The translations under genes were made by a program, and so were the position numbers. A stretch of DNA of 64,000 nt, from positions 1 through 64,000 of the forward strand of contig CAYVXE010000008.1 in NCBI GenBank assembly GCA_964455375.1. Reading direction: 5' to 3'. How positions within the stretch are numbered: position 1 is the first letter of the stretch; every line of letters starts with the position of its first letter. The notes under the pieces were generated by a model, which worked only from the letters and a program-made list of their open reading frames with translations, had not been told where the DNA came from and made no database searches. The DNA comes from CAYVXE01 sp964455375 (GTDB lineage: Bacteria > Zhuqueibacterota > Zhuqueibacteria > Oceanimicrobiales > Oceanimicrobiaceae). Positions 25,722 through 34,499 of this stretch are shown here, piece by piece.

Positions 25722-25824
25722 GATGAATAGAGTCGAAGTCTCTAACCCATGATTTTTAAATCGTGCCTCGACGACACCTTGCTTAAAAATTTATTTCATT
25801 TCGACTTTTTCGAAAGTCTCCTTA
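25722..25824 (-). repeat. Dispersed inverted-repeat element, copy B (eroded)
   Basis: The reverse complement matches the left two thirds of the other three copies (GAGACTTTCGAAAAAGTCGA, then AAATAAAT, GTCGTCGAGGC, GATTTAAA). The far inverted terminus cannot be found, so this copy is decayed or truncated. It sits between the convergent ends of the T9SS gene and coxIV and could help end transcription from both sides. Confidence 0.6.
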
Positions 25825-25873
25825 CCCGGGCAAGTTTCTATTATCTCCTGCAACCGGTAAAACCGAAGAGGGA

Positions 25874-26197
25874 TCACTCCGCAACTGTTTGGGGGCTCCA
25901 ACTATGCGGCGTATAAAGAACATCTCTGGTTGACACATCTCCCATCAGAAAAATCAATAATATCAGTAAAAATAAAAAACCGGTTGCGACAAATACCCAG
26001 GTGAGTTTATCACTGTAACGCACATGCATAAAATACAAAACCACAAGAGAGGCTTTCAAAATTGCAATCCCTAAAGCGGCAACATTGTTATACACACCAA
26101 GATCAATAAAAGCAACTCCCACAGTTGTTGCGGTTAATATGATAAGAGCTGTGAAAACAGCAAAATATGTTCTTTTGGGTACAAAATGCTGCGCCAT
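25874..26197 (-). CDS. Cytochrome c oxidase subunit IV (caa3-type)
   Basis: A small membrane protein of 107 residues with three predicted helices (about 10-30, 40-60, 68-88), in the prokaryotic cytochrome-oxidase subunit IV family (YFMHVRYSDKLTW motif in the second loop). It is the last gene of the respiratory cluster; its ATG directly follows the subunit III stop. It is an accessory, non-catalytic subunit of the caa3 oxidase. Confidence 0.88.
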   Translation of the reverse strand: MAQHFVPKRTYFAVFTALIILTATTVGVAFIDLGVYNNVAALGIAILKASLVVLYFMHVRYSDKLTWVFVATGFLFLLILLIFLMGDVSTRDVLYTPHSWSPQTVAE

Positions 26198-26845
26198 TTA
26201 ATGATGCCTTCCAATTAAATAAAGTAACGGAAACAAAAAGATCCAGACAATATCCACAAAATGCCAGTAGAGTCCGCTCAATTCGAGCGGTGTGCTGTGC
26301 TCACTGGTAAAAACCCCTTTCCTCGCTTTATTGATCAACCAAATCATGAGCCCCATTCCGATGATCATGTGAAATGCATGCATTCCGGTCATCACAAAAT
26401 AGAAGGAAATAAAAATACGCACCTGATCTGCATACGGCCCATCAAATTGAAAGCCGGGCCCTGGCAATAAATGTTCATGATATTTGTGAGTATACTCAAC
26501 GGACTTGATACCGAGAAAAGCCGCCCCCAATATCATCGTCAGCACAATAAACAAAATGATTTTCTTTTTATCGCCGTGCTGACCCCAATAGACTGCCAAC
26601 GCCATGGTTAAACTGCTGCAGATGAGGACGGCCGTATTAATGGTACCCAATGCTACATCCAATTCATGGCTTCCCAGCATAAACGCTTCCGGGTATTTAA
26701 ATCTGTACAGTAAATATCCCGCAAACATGCCGCCGAAAAACAGGACTTCAGTAATCAGGAATGTCCACATTCCCAACGCAGACGAATTGAATTGCTGCTC
26801 TAAATCTTCAAAATGATGTTGTAAAACGGCGTTGTCTCCAGACAA
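26198..26845 (-). CDS. Cytochrome c oxidase subunit III
   Basis: This 215-residue protein has five predicted transmembrane helices and the subunit III patterns LGMWTFLITEVLFFGGMF (first helix) and GMHAFHMIIGMG, with a C-terminal WHFVDIVWIFLFPLLYL. It is the short, five-helix form usual in caa3 oxidases. It lies between coxI (26 nt upstream) and coxIV (adjacent) and belongs to the same minus-strand transcript. Confidence 0.95.
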   Translation of the reverse strand: MSGDNAVLQHHFEDLEQQFNSSALGMWTFLITEVLFFGGMFAGYLLYRFKYPEAFMLGSHELDVALGTINTAVLICSSLTMALAVYWGQHGDKKKIILFIVLTMILGAAFLGIKSVEYTHKYHEHLLPGPGFQFDGPYADQVRIFISFYFVMTGMHAFHMIIGMGLMIWLINKARKGVFTSEHSTPLELSGLYWHFVDIVWIFLFPLLYLIGRHH

Positions 26846-26871
26846 ATTTATTTTCTCCTTTAATTCTCTAT

Positions 26872-28509
26872 TTATGCGGTATAATTATACGGTTGTTCGG
26901 TCACGACCGGTATTTCATCAAAATTAAATTGCGGCGGAGGCGAACTTACTTTTTCCCATTCCAATCCTTTTGCCCGCCACGGATTGGCACTGGCCTTCTG
27001 CCCATATTTCAAAGACCAAATAAAATAGATGAGCGGCATCATGTATCCAATGCCCAAAATAGTTGCGCCGGCGGTAGACAGCACATTATATATTTGGAAC
27101 TCAGCAGGGTACACATGGTAGCGACGCGGCATACCGAGATATCCCACGATAAATTGCGGAAAAAATGTCAGATTGAACCCCACAAAAATGACCAGCGAAG
27201 CAAAGCGCGCCCAACCTTCGGGGTAGAGGCGACCGGTTATTTTGGGCCACCAAAAATGCAACCCAGCCATGTACGCCATGATCGCCCCGCCGACCATAAT
27301 ATAATGGAAATGTGCAACGACAAAATAGGTGTCGTGAACATGCACATCCACCGCCAACGTACCGAGGAACACACCCGTCAAGCCGCCGATTGTAAACAAA
27401 CCGATGAACCCAATGGCATAGAGCATTGGTGCGTCATAAGAAATTGATCCTTTATAAAGCGTCGCAGACCAGTTAAATGTCTTGATGGCGGATGGAATGG
27501 CTACAAGAAATGTCAGAAAGGAAAAAACCAGACTTGCATAAACGGATTGTCCGCTGGTGTACATGTGGTGCCCCCATACGAGAAACCCTAAAACAGCAAT
27601 GGCAATGCTGGAAAATGCGATGAATTCATAGCCGAATATTTTCTTTTTTGCGAAACAGGTAATGACCTCACTGATCACACCCATGCCCGGCAATATCATA
27701 ATATAGACCGCTGGATGTGAATAAAACCAAAACAAATGTTGAAACAATATCGGGTCTCCTCCCAGTGCCGGATCGAAAATACCAATTTTGAAGATGCGTT
27801 CAAGACCCACCAGAGCGATTGCAATGGCAACCACGGGGGTACCGAGAATCTGAATGATGCTGGTCGCATAATGCGCCCAAACAAACAACGGCAGACGAAA
27901 CCAGGTTAAGCCCGGCGCCCGCATCTTATGAATGGTAACGATAAAATTCAGCCCGGTGAGAATCGATGAAAACCCGGCAACGAAAGCACCCAATGCGGTG
28001 AGAATGACGTTTGTGTTCGAGTACGTACTACTATAGGGCGTATAGAATGTCCAGCCGGTATCCACACCGCCAAACACGATGGCACAGACACCTAGTGTCG
28101 CCCCAATGATGTATAAGTACCAGGACAATAAATTAATTCTGGGGAAGGCTAAATCTTTGGCACCAATCATGAGGGGAATCAAAAAGTTGCCGAGCACCGC
28201 TGGAATCGATGGGATGAGAAAGAAAAATATCATAATCACCCCATGCATGGTAAACATTTTATTATACGTTTCCGATGATACCAGGTCTCCGGCCGGAGTC
28301 AACAATTCCAGACGTATGAGTAAAGCAAAAATTCCACCGACAATAAAAAACAGTGTAATTGAAATCAGGTATAAAATCGCAATACGTTTATGATCAACGG
28401 TAAATAGCCATGATTTCAATGAATATCCGGCATTGAGATAATTGTCACTGGATCCGTTTGTTTCTTTTGCAAGCTTTGTTTCGCTTGGTTTAAATACCGC
28501 TGTACTCAT
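26872..28509 (-). CDS. Cytochrome c oxidase subunit I (type A2 heme-copper oxidase)
   Basis: The catalytic subunit has 545 residues and 12 helices. The heme and CuB ligands are seen in MHGVIMIFFF, WGHHMYTSGQ and HDTYFVVAHFHY. In helix VI the sequence reads FYSHPAVYIMILPG. The glutamate of HPEVY-type A1 oxidases is absent and a Tyr-Ser pair precedes His, which is the mark of the A2 subfamily (Thermus caa3-like). The enzyme reduces O2 to water and pumps protons; electrons come through the subunit II cytochrome c domain. The gene starts 3 nt after the subunit II stop. Confidence 0.96.
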   Translation of the reverse strand: MSTAVFKPSETKLAKETNGSSDNYLNAGYSLKSWLFTVDHKRIAILYLISITLFFIVGGIFALLIRLELLTPAGDLVSSETYNKMFTMHGVIMIFFFLIPSIPAVLGNFLIPLMIGAKDLAFPRINLLSWYLYIIGATLGVCAIVFGGVDTGWTFYTPYSSTYSNTNVILTALGAFVAGFSSILTGLNFIVTIHKMRAPGLTWFRLPLFVWAHYATSIIQILGTPVVAIAIALVGLERIFKIGIFDPALGGDPILFQHLFWFYSHPAVYIMILPGMGVISEVITCFAKKKIFGYEFIAFSSIAIAVLGFLVWGHHMYTSGQSVYASLVFSFLTFLVAIPSAIKTFNWSATLYKGSISYDAPMLYAIGFIGLFTIGGLTGVFLGTLAVDVHVHDTYFVVAHFHYIMVGGAIMAYMAGLHFWWPKITGRLYPEGWARFASLVIFVGFNLTFFPQFIVGYLGMPRRYHVYPAEFQIYNVLSTAGATILGIGYMMPLIYFIWSLKYGQKASANPWRAKGLEWEKVSSPPPQFNFDEIPVVTEQPYNYTA

Positions 28510-28512
28510 TCT

Positions 28513-29454
28513 CTACTTTTCTCCACTTTTTCCAATTGATTTGATATAAGCGATAAGTTGAAGTAACTCAACTTCATTCAATTGCCCTTTAAATGTCGGC
28601 ATCACCGGTTTATAACCGGCCGTGATTTTCGCTGTGGGGTCTAAAATCGATTCTCGAATGTAATCTTCATTGGCAATGACAGTCTGACCGTTTTTTAACT
28701 GTACCGGTTTGCCGAACAAATTTGTTAATGACGGACAGCGCGCAGTTGGTTTATCAGAGTGACAGGTATGGCAGGCTAACTGTTGAAACTTCTTTTCACC
28801 GACAACTTCCATAGGTTCCGTGCTGGTGCCGCCGCTGAGCCAATCCTGGTAATCTTCCGGCGTCATCACCACGACCCAGCCTTTCATCTCCGAGTGTTTC
28901 GTACCACAATATTCAGCGCAAAAAAGATGGTACTTGCCGGGTTTTGTGGCCTCAAACCACATGGTTGTATATCTGCCCGGGACAACGTCTTTTTTAATAC
29001 GGAAGGCCGGAATAAAAAAACTGTGAATAACATCCTCTGTGGACATGGTCAGCTTTACAGGCTCCCCGGTGGGAACATGAATCTCGTTAATCTCCCTCAC
29101 CCCATTCGGATGCTGAATATACCACATCCATTGTTTACCGACGACGTACATTTCCAAGGCATCAGCCGGAGGTTCATATCTTTCAAAATAAAGGGTGGAA
29201 CCCCAGACGAAAACAACCATCACCAAAATCAAAGGAATGACTGTCCACAGAATCTCCAACTTTAGCAGCCCCGGTATTTCTTTTGGCGTTTCATCTTCTG
29301 AACGTCTTCTATATTTTACAGCGAAGATATAGACTAAAAAGAAGATTAAAAGTGCAAAAAATACACTCACAGCGATAAGAAAGAAATAGAGATTATCGAC
29401 GTTATGTGCAAATTTTGATGCCTGTTCAGGAAAAAATCTAAATGGTTTATCCAT
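28513..29454 (-). CDS. Cytochrome c oxidase subunit II with fused cytochrome c domain (caa3)
   Basis: Taking the ATG at 29454 gives 313 residues: two transmembrane helices (about 20-42, 62-85), a CuA cupredoxin domain with CAEYCGTKHSEMKGW (both Cys, His and Met ligands present), and a C-terminal class I cytochrome c domain with CHTCH and a distal methionine in KPVMPTF. The c-type fusion defines a caa3 oxidase. Upstream in-frame codons exist, but they would overlap the sco gene and add 33 unconserved residues. It follows sco by 19 nt. Confidence 0.93.
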   Translation of the reverse strand: MDKPFRFFPEQASKFAHNVDNLYFFLIAVSVFFALLIFFLVYIFAVKYRRRSEDETPKEIPGLLKLEILWTVIPLILVMVVFVWGSTLYFERYEPPADALEMYVVGKQWMWYIQHPNGVREINEIHVPTGEPVKLTMSTEDVIHSFFIPAFRIKKDVVPGRYTTMWFEATKPGKYHLFCAEYCGTKHSEMKGWVVVMTPEDYQDWLSGGTSTEPMEVVGEKKFQQLACHTCHSDKPTARCPSLTNLFGKPVQLKNGQTVIANEDYIRESILDPTAKITAGYKPVMPTFKGQLNEVELLQLIAYIKSIGKSGEK

Positions 29455-29473
29455 AATTAAAAAATGTAACTCG

Positions 29474-30325
29474 TTACTTCGTTGAAACAAAGTGATTATT
29501 GGATTGCTTTTTTTCGCGGTGATCTTTACGCAACATAATAAACATAAAACCACCTAGAAGAACAATGGTTAACGTTCCGAAAAATCGAAGCACATTCATG
29601 ATCGCCAAACCATATTTGCCCGTCGTTGGATCATAGTGATAACAATAAAGCAGAACTTGATCGGAGAAACTGCCGATGTTACTTTTGGAAGCCTCAATTA
29701 AACCCAATTTCAAATCTCGGCTTGGGTATTCGATTCCATAAAAATACTTTGACAACGTCCCGTCCGGCGTCAGTACCATAATACCACTTGCATGCACAAA
29801 TTGTTTTTGTTCCTCATCGTAACGATACCGGAATCCCACGGCGTTTGTTAACGCTTTAATCGATGCTTCATCACCGGTTAAAAAATGCCAGCCGTTCTTT
29901 GCACCGCTGCGATCGTACTGTTCCACGTAACCCGTTTTCTTGCGCATGGCCAACTCCGGAGTTTCTGCTGGATTAAAACTGACCGTGACCACTTCAAAAT
30001 CCTTGCCAATATCAATATTCATGGGATTCAGACTGGCAAGCAATCCGTTCAAAATCATCGTGCAAAGCATGGGACAATCATAGTAGACCAACGAGAGAAT
30101 AACGGGTTTTTCACCAAAATAATCTTTGAGGTGAACGGTTTGGCCGAATTCATCTTTAAATGGCAGGTCTAAAGGTATCTGTTCATCTAAATGTTGGTCA
30201 ATGCCGATATCCTTAAGAATATCGATTTTTGACGCGGCGCCTTCCTGAGAAAAAGACAGCGATGCATTCGCGCCTAAAATTATACTTATGCAAAAAACAA
30301 GTCTAACTATTTTATATATCATCAT
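29474..30325 (-). CDS. SCO1/SenC-family copper chaperone
   Basis: The protein (283 residues) has a signal peptide or anchor at the N-terminus (ending LSFSQ), a thioredoxin-like domain with CPMLC (copper-binding Cys pair) and a later His in FVHASG, plus an extra transmembrane helix near the C-terminus (about 240-262) and a basic tail. Sco proteins deliver copper to the CuA site of subunit II, which is encoded 19 nt downstream. The C-terminal helix is typical of SCO proteins in Alternative Complex III clusters. ATG-ATG tandem starts make the first residue uncertain by one codon. Confidence 0.92.
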   Translation of the reverse strand: MMIYKIVRLVFCISIILGANASLSFSQEGAASKIDILKDIGIDQHLDEQIPLDLPFKDEFGQTVHLKDYFGEKPVILSLVYYDCPMLCTMILNGLLASLNPMNIDIGKDFEVVTVSFNPAETPELAMRKKTGYVEQYDRSGAKNGWHFLTGDEASIKALTNAVGFRYRYDEEQKQFVHASGIMVLTPDGTLSKYFYGIEYPSRDLKLGLIEASKSNIGSFSDQVLLYCYHYDPTTGKYGLAIMNVLRFFGTLTIVLLGGFMFIMLRKDHREKKQSNNHFVSTK

Positions 30326-30362
30326 TAAGCACCACTACTAAGCTTCGGTTTTTTAGTGAATT

Positions 30363-30749
30363 TCAATTTTGCGGCCGTACAGGGAACCCGTTTTTCAACA
30401 TGCGTTTCATCGCCTCATCGACGGGAATGTGGACGACACCGGCTTCCTTAACGATCCACCCATAGCTGTTCACCAGAGAATCTTCTTTTGCCAGGAAAAC
30501 AGCGAGCTCTTTTTCAGGGTCCACCTGCAGTCTTGGACCCTCAGGCAACCGTCTCTCGCTCATAAACGGAGACACAATTTGTTTACTATGTTCACGCTTC
30601 TTTTCCAGAATATGAAAGACTCCCCTGGCGACAAATAATGCCCCAAATATCAGCACAAAAAGGGCGATGCCCGCAATCGCGATTGGTTTCACATGGGCGT
30701 CGCGAGCTTCATAATTTTTATTGTTCGTCTGACTTTCAGTGTGACTCAT
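30363..30749 (-). CDS. Small membrane protein of the ACIII-caa3 cluster
   Basis: This 128-residue protein has a hydrophilic N-terminus, one transmembrane helix (about 23-47) and a soluble C-terminal domain with PEGPRLQVDPEKEL, YGWIVKEAGVVHIPVDEAMK and GFPVR. This conserved block occurs in hypothetical proteins found next to act and cox genes of several phyla. It overlaps the actF stop by 14 nt and precedes sco by 37 nt, so it is part of the operon. Its role (assembly factor or extra subunit) is unknown. Confidence 0.75.
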   Translation of the reverse strand: MSHTESQTNNKNYEARDAHVKPIAIAGIALFVLIFGALFVARGVFHILEKKREHSKQIVSPFMSERRLPEGPRLQVDPEKELAVFLAKEDSLVNSYGWIVKEAGVVHIPVDEAMKRMLKNGFPVRPQN

Positions 30750-31914
30750 TCAACAAAGCCTCCTTCAAACGCGGATCATGCATTGGTAAGAGTTCTTTTT
30801 TCTTCACCTGCCGTAAGAACGCTGTGAACCAAAGTCCGCCAATGGCCACCGGAGCGGCAAGATCCATCCAGTGAAATGCAAACTGTTCAGGATGAAAACT
30901 CGGCATGATGATCCAATCCAAATCCACAAAACGCATAATGATGATGGCAACGGCAATTTTAGCTAAGATGCGACCATTTCTTTTATTATCTCTTGACAGC
31001 AACAACGCAAAGGGCACCGTAAAATGAAACAGGACAATAATGACTCCCACAGTATCCCAGCCACCGTGCATACGATCTAAATACCAGGGAATTTCTTCCG
31101 GCAAATTTCCCGACCAAATTATAAGAAATTGTGACAACGCCATATAAGCCCATAGAGAAACAAATGCTAAGATTAAATTTCCTAAATCATGGAAATGATT
31201 CGATTTTACAAAATCAGACAATGGTTTGACTTCCGCAAACCAATTGAGAATGATCACTGCAAAAGACAACGTGAGCAGTACCTGACCAATGACGAAAATA
31301 AATCCAAATATGGTAGAGAACCAGTGGGGATCCAATGACATCACCCAATCCACAGAAGCGAAAGTCAAAGAGAGAACATACAATATAATACCCGGACCAC
31401 TCAACATTTTAACTTTAGAGGTCAGACCGGACTCACCGGTTTCATCCTGCCTGTAGGACCACTTTGTCATTAGAAAAATCAATCCTGTCCACAGCAAAAA
31501 ATATAAAACCGCCCGAATCCAAAAAGCTGATACATTCAGATAAGCGCTTTTGTGCTGAAGGATTTCATCTAAAGCGACAGTCTCCGGCCGCGCCCAAACA
31601 TATAATTCCTTCATACCGAAAAACAATGGGATCAGCAGTAACGCCATTAAAGGTATGGTGCGCGAACCAGCTTCAAGAATTCGCTGAATGGCAAAGCCCC
31701 ACCTGCCCCCAACCAGATGATGCAAACAAAGAATCACAAAACTGCCCAGCGGGAGTCCGATCCAGAACATATATCCCAGCAAATAGGACTTAAAAAACTG
31801 ACCGGGGTTTGTATAAGCACCCAAACCGCACAACGCAAGCGCAACAAGGCCGGTTATCAACGAAAGCGTTTGCACACGATTCAATTGTGGTTTTAGTGTT
31901 TCCAGATTGCTCAT
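30736..31914 (-). CDS. actF: Alternative Complex III subunit ActF (quinol:cytochrome c oxidoreductase)
   Basis: An integral membrane protein of 392 residues with about ten predicted helices, related to but shorter than ActC (NrfD/PsrC-like). Its features are GLGAYTNPGQFFKSYLLGYMFW near the N-terminus, HHLVGGRWGFAIQRILE, SVDWVMSLDPHWFSTIFG and HFTVPFALLLSRD. In ACIII this subunit forms, with ActC, the membrane quinol module. The ATG at 31914 is 2 nt past the actE stop; an in-frame GTG 6 nt further up is less likely. Confidence 0.92.
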   Translation of the reverse strand: MSNLETLKPQLNRVQTLSLITGLVALALCGLGAYTNPGQFFKSYLLGYMFWIGLPLGSFVILCLHHLVGGRWGFAIQRILEAGSRTIPLMALLLIPLFFGMKELYVWARPETVALDEILQHKSAYLNVSAFWIRAVLYFLLWTGLIFLMTKWSYRQDETGESGLTSKVKMLSGPGIILYVLSLTFASVDWVMSLDPHWFSTIFGFIFVIGQVLLTLSFAVIILNWFAEVKPLSDFVKSNHFHDLGNLILAFVSLWAYMALSQFLIIWSGNLPEEIPWYLDRMHGGWDTVGVIIVLFHFTVPFALLLSRDNKRNGRILAKIAVAIIIMRFVDLDWIIMPSFHPEQFAFHWMDLAAPVAIGGLWFTAFLRQVKKKELLPMHDPRLKEALLNESH

Positions 31915-31916
31915 TA

Positions 31917-32498
31917 TCACTTTCCGAGTAATTGTTGTTTGTCTTTAGGAAGAGCCTCGATTTTCATATCCTGACTTAATTGCAACGTCTTCACGTACGC
32001 AACAATTGCCCATCGGTCTTCCGGCTTGATTCTATCCGAATAATCGTACATGGCTCCCAGACCGTTCGTGATGACATCGAAAATGTGCCCAACCGGAGCT
32101 TCGCGTAATCGATCGATGTGATATGAAGGCGGCTGCCGAAAACCACGCTGAACAATCATCCCATTTCCGTAACCCAATTCGTCGTGACATGGTGAACAAT
32201 AAATATTGTATCTCTCACGGCCTCTTTTCAGAACTTCCTCTGTAATGGGAAAAGGGAATGTGTCCACTAATTTGCCGTCCACTTTGCCATAATACAAATG
32301 CGTATCTGTTTTTAATTTACCACGGGCGATGGTCCCTTTCACCAAAGGACGGGACGCACTGCCATCGGCAAAAAAATGATTTACTTCTAACGGTTCATGA
32401 TGCGGCTGGTCGTGCATGTCCTGTCGACAAGCTGGCAACAGAGCCAAAACGAACAAAAGTAATAGCAGGCGATTCAATTGTTTCATAGTTGGTCGCAT
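31917..32498 (-). CDS. actE: Alternative Complex III subunit ActE (mono-heme cytochrome c lipoprotein)
   Basis: The protein has 193 residues, a lipoprotein signal with lipobox ALLPAC, a single CSPCH heme site, and a C-terminal axial-methionine region (GLGAMYDYSDRI) of a class I cytochrome c. A highly conserved RGFRQPPSYH segment follows the heme. ActE relays electrons out of ACIII towards the oxidase. The first ATG lies 9 nt after actD; a second in-frame ATG four codons later is an equally good start. Confidence 0.93.
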   Translation of the reverse strand: MRPTMKQLNRLLLLLFVLALLPACRQDMHDQPHHEPLEVNHFFADGSASRPLVKGTIARGKLKTDTHLYYGKVDGKLVDTFPFPITEEVLKRGRERYNIYCSPCHDELGYGNGMIVQRGFRQPPSYHIDRLREAPVGHIFDVITNGLGAMYDYSDRIKPEDRWAIVAYVKTLQLSQDMKIEALPKDKQQLLGK

Positions 32499-32507
32499 TT
32501 TTTGATT

Positions 32508-33050
32508 TTATGGTTCAACTTCAAATACTTCTCTCGCATTCAAGTTTTTCAGAAATTTCTTGGTACCTTCCAAATCGAACTTTGGGTCTTTACTTTCAAT
32601 ACATAAAAAGAAACAATCACGGGATGCCATGGCGAATTTCTCAACGTTAAACACCGGATGATACGGCATGGGCAAACCGTTTAATGCAAACATGCCCAAA
32701 ACGGCTGAGAAAGCCGCAAAAAGAATGGTCAACTCAAACGTAATAGGAATAAATGACGGCCAACTGTTTAAGGGACGGCCGCCAATATTTAACGGGTAAT
32801 GGATAGCCGAAGCAAAATATTGCATGCCAAATCCGGTTATCATGCCGACAATCGCTCCGATTAAAACAATCATCGGCAGTTTCGTCTTTTTGAAACCCAC
32901 TGCCTCGGACAGGCCGTGAACGGGAAATGGGCTGTAGGCATCCATGTTGCGGAAACCTTCGTCGTAAGCTTTTTGAGACGCCTTAACGAGATCTTCAGAT
33001 GTTGGAAATTCGGCCAGAACGCCGTACAGGCCTTTCTTTTCTTTAACCAT
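32508..33050 (-). CDS. actD: Alternative Complex III subunit ActD (DUF3341)
   Basis: The DUF3341 protein (180 residues) has an N-terminal cytoplasmic domain (GVLAEFPTSEDLVKA) and then two transmembrane helices (about 55-80 and 97-122) joined by a loop with the conserved NIGGRPLNSWPSFIP motif. A C-terminal soluble part follows. ActD is a structural membrane subunit of ACIII. It is 69 nt downstream of actC on the same strand. Confidence 0.93.
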   Translation of the reverse strand: MVKEKKGLYGVLAEFPTSEDLVKASQKAYDEGFRNMDAYSPFPVHGLSEAVGFKKTKLPMIVLIGAIVGMITGFGMQYFASAIHYPLNIGGRPLNSWPSFIPITFELTILFAAFSAVLGMFALNGLPMPYHPVFNVEKFAMASRDCFFLCIESKDPKFDLEGTKKFLKNLNAREVFEVEP

Positions 33051-33119
33051 AAAATCCCTGCAAGTTAATCTTAATGGTCAATTTTGAATAATGCCTCGCT
33101 TGTAGAAATCTGTCAAACA

Positions 33120-34499
33120 CTATTCATTTCCCTCGCTTTCTGTTACAAGGGTTCTCATTTCAAAAATTGAGATCGCCGGTACCAGCCTCACAAAGATAAA
33201 TAACAGAGACAAAAATAACCCGATGGTGCCGATAAACGTTGCCCAATCCCAGATGGTTCCTGAATACATACCCCAGGATGACGGCAGGAAATCACGGTGC
33301 AAACTTGTGACAACGATGACAAATCTCTCCAACCACATGCCAACGTTTACAATCAGCGCGATAATGAATAAAGCCCCGACACTGTTTTGCACTTTTTTTA
33401 GCCAGAGGAATTGTGGTGTAATGAGATTGCAAAAGATCAACGACCAATAAACCGGCGCATAGGGACCGGTCATTCTATTCAAAATCATAAATTCTTCAAA
33501 CTCATTGCCACTGTACCATGCGGTAAATGCTTCCATCATATAGCCATAGGCTACAATCAAGCCGGTTGCCAGCATGACTTTAGCCATATTTTGCAAATGA
33601 CGCATGGTTATAAAATCTTCCAGACCATAAAATTTCCGCAGCGGGATAGAAAGTGTCAGCACCATGGCAAATCCGGCATAAATTGCACCGGCAACAAAAT
33701 ATGGAGGGAAAATGGTCGCATGCCAACCGGGAACGATCCCCATGGCAAAATCAAAACTCACCACGGTATGAACCGAAACCACCAGTGGCGTCGCCAGTCC
33801 GGCAAGCAGAAGGTAGGCGGTTTCATATCTAAACCAATGCCGGGCAGACCCACGCCATCCCATCGATAAAAATCCATAGACCAATTTTGCAAACCGGTTG
33901 CGGGTTCGGTCACGCAGCGTGGCAAAATCCGGCACTAACCCCACATACCAAAACAGGAGTGACACCATTGCATAGGTACTGACTGCGAACACATCCCAAA
34001 CCAACGGGCTGCGGAATTGCGGCCACAGAGCCATGGTATTCGGGTACGGCATCAGCCAGAAAAAAAGCCACGGGCGCCCCATGTGTAAAAGTGGAAACAG
34101 ACCGGCAGCCGCCACGGCAAATAAGGTCATCGCTTCTGCAAAACGATTAATGGACGTACGCCAGTCCTGACGCAGCAAAAGTAAAATAGCCGAAATGAGT
34201 GTTCCCGCATGTCCGATACCAATCCACCAGACAAAATTTATGATTGCAAAACCCCAACCCACCGGAATGTTAATCCCCCAGATGCCGACGCCTTTTGCAA
34301 AAAGATACCCGACCGACCCTAAAAGTACCATTAATAACATAAATGATATGCCAAAACCCACAAACCACCCTTTTGGTGTTTTGCGGGTTAAAATAATAGA
34401 ACTGATTTTGTCGGTTACCGAACCGTACGTATGTCCGGGGCCGATGACCGGCGCTTTCGGTTGATATCCAGATTTTTTTCCCACTTGTTCTATTGCCAT
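33120..34499 (-). CDS. actC: Alternative Complex III subunit ActC (NrfD/PsrC-like quinol-binding membrane subunit)
   Basis: This NrfD-type protein has 459 residues and ten predicted helices. Family marks are GWGFAIINFVWWIGIGHAGTLISAILLL (near residue 85-110), HMGRPWLFFWL, and VVSVHTVVSFDFAMGIVPGWHATIFPPYF, which holds residues close to the quinol site in solved ACIII structures. Its ATG follows the actB stop with no spacing (TAAATG). It is the main membrane subunit that oxidises menaquinol. Confidence 0.95.
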   Translation of the reverse strand: MAIEQVGKKSGYQPKAPVIGPGHTYGSVTDKISSIILTRKTPKGWFVGFGISFMLLMVLLGSVGYLFAKGVGIWGINIPVGWGFAIINFVWWIGIGHAGTLISAILLLLRQDWRTSINRFAEAMTLFAVAAAGLFPLLHMGRPWLFFWLMPYPNTMALWPQFRSPLVWDVFAVSTYAMVSLLFWYVGLVPDFATLRDRTRNRFAKLVYGFLSMGWRGSARHWFRYETAYLLLAGLATPLVVSVHTVVSFDFAMGIVPGWHATIFPPYFVAGAIYAGFAMVLTLSIPLRKFYGLEDFITMRHLQNMAKVMLATGLIVAYGYMMEAFTAWYSGNEFEEFMILNRMTGPYAPVYWSLIFCNLITPQFLWLKKVQNSVGALFIIALIVNVGMWLERFVIVVTSLHRDFLPSSWGMYSGTIWDWATFIGTIGLFLSLLFIFVRLVPAISIFEMRTLVTESEGNE

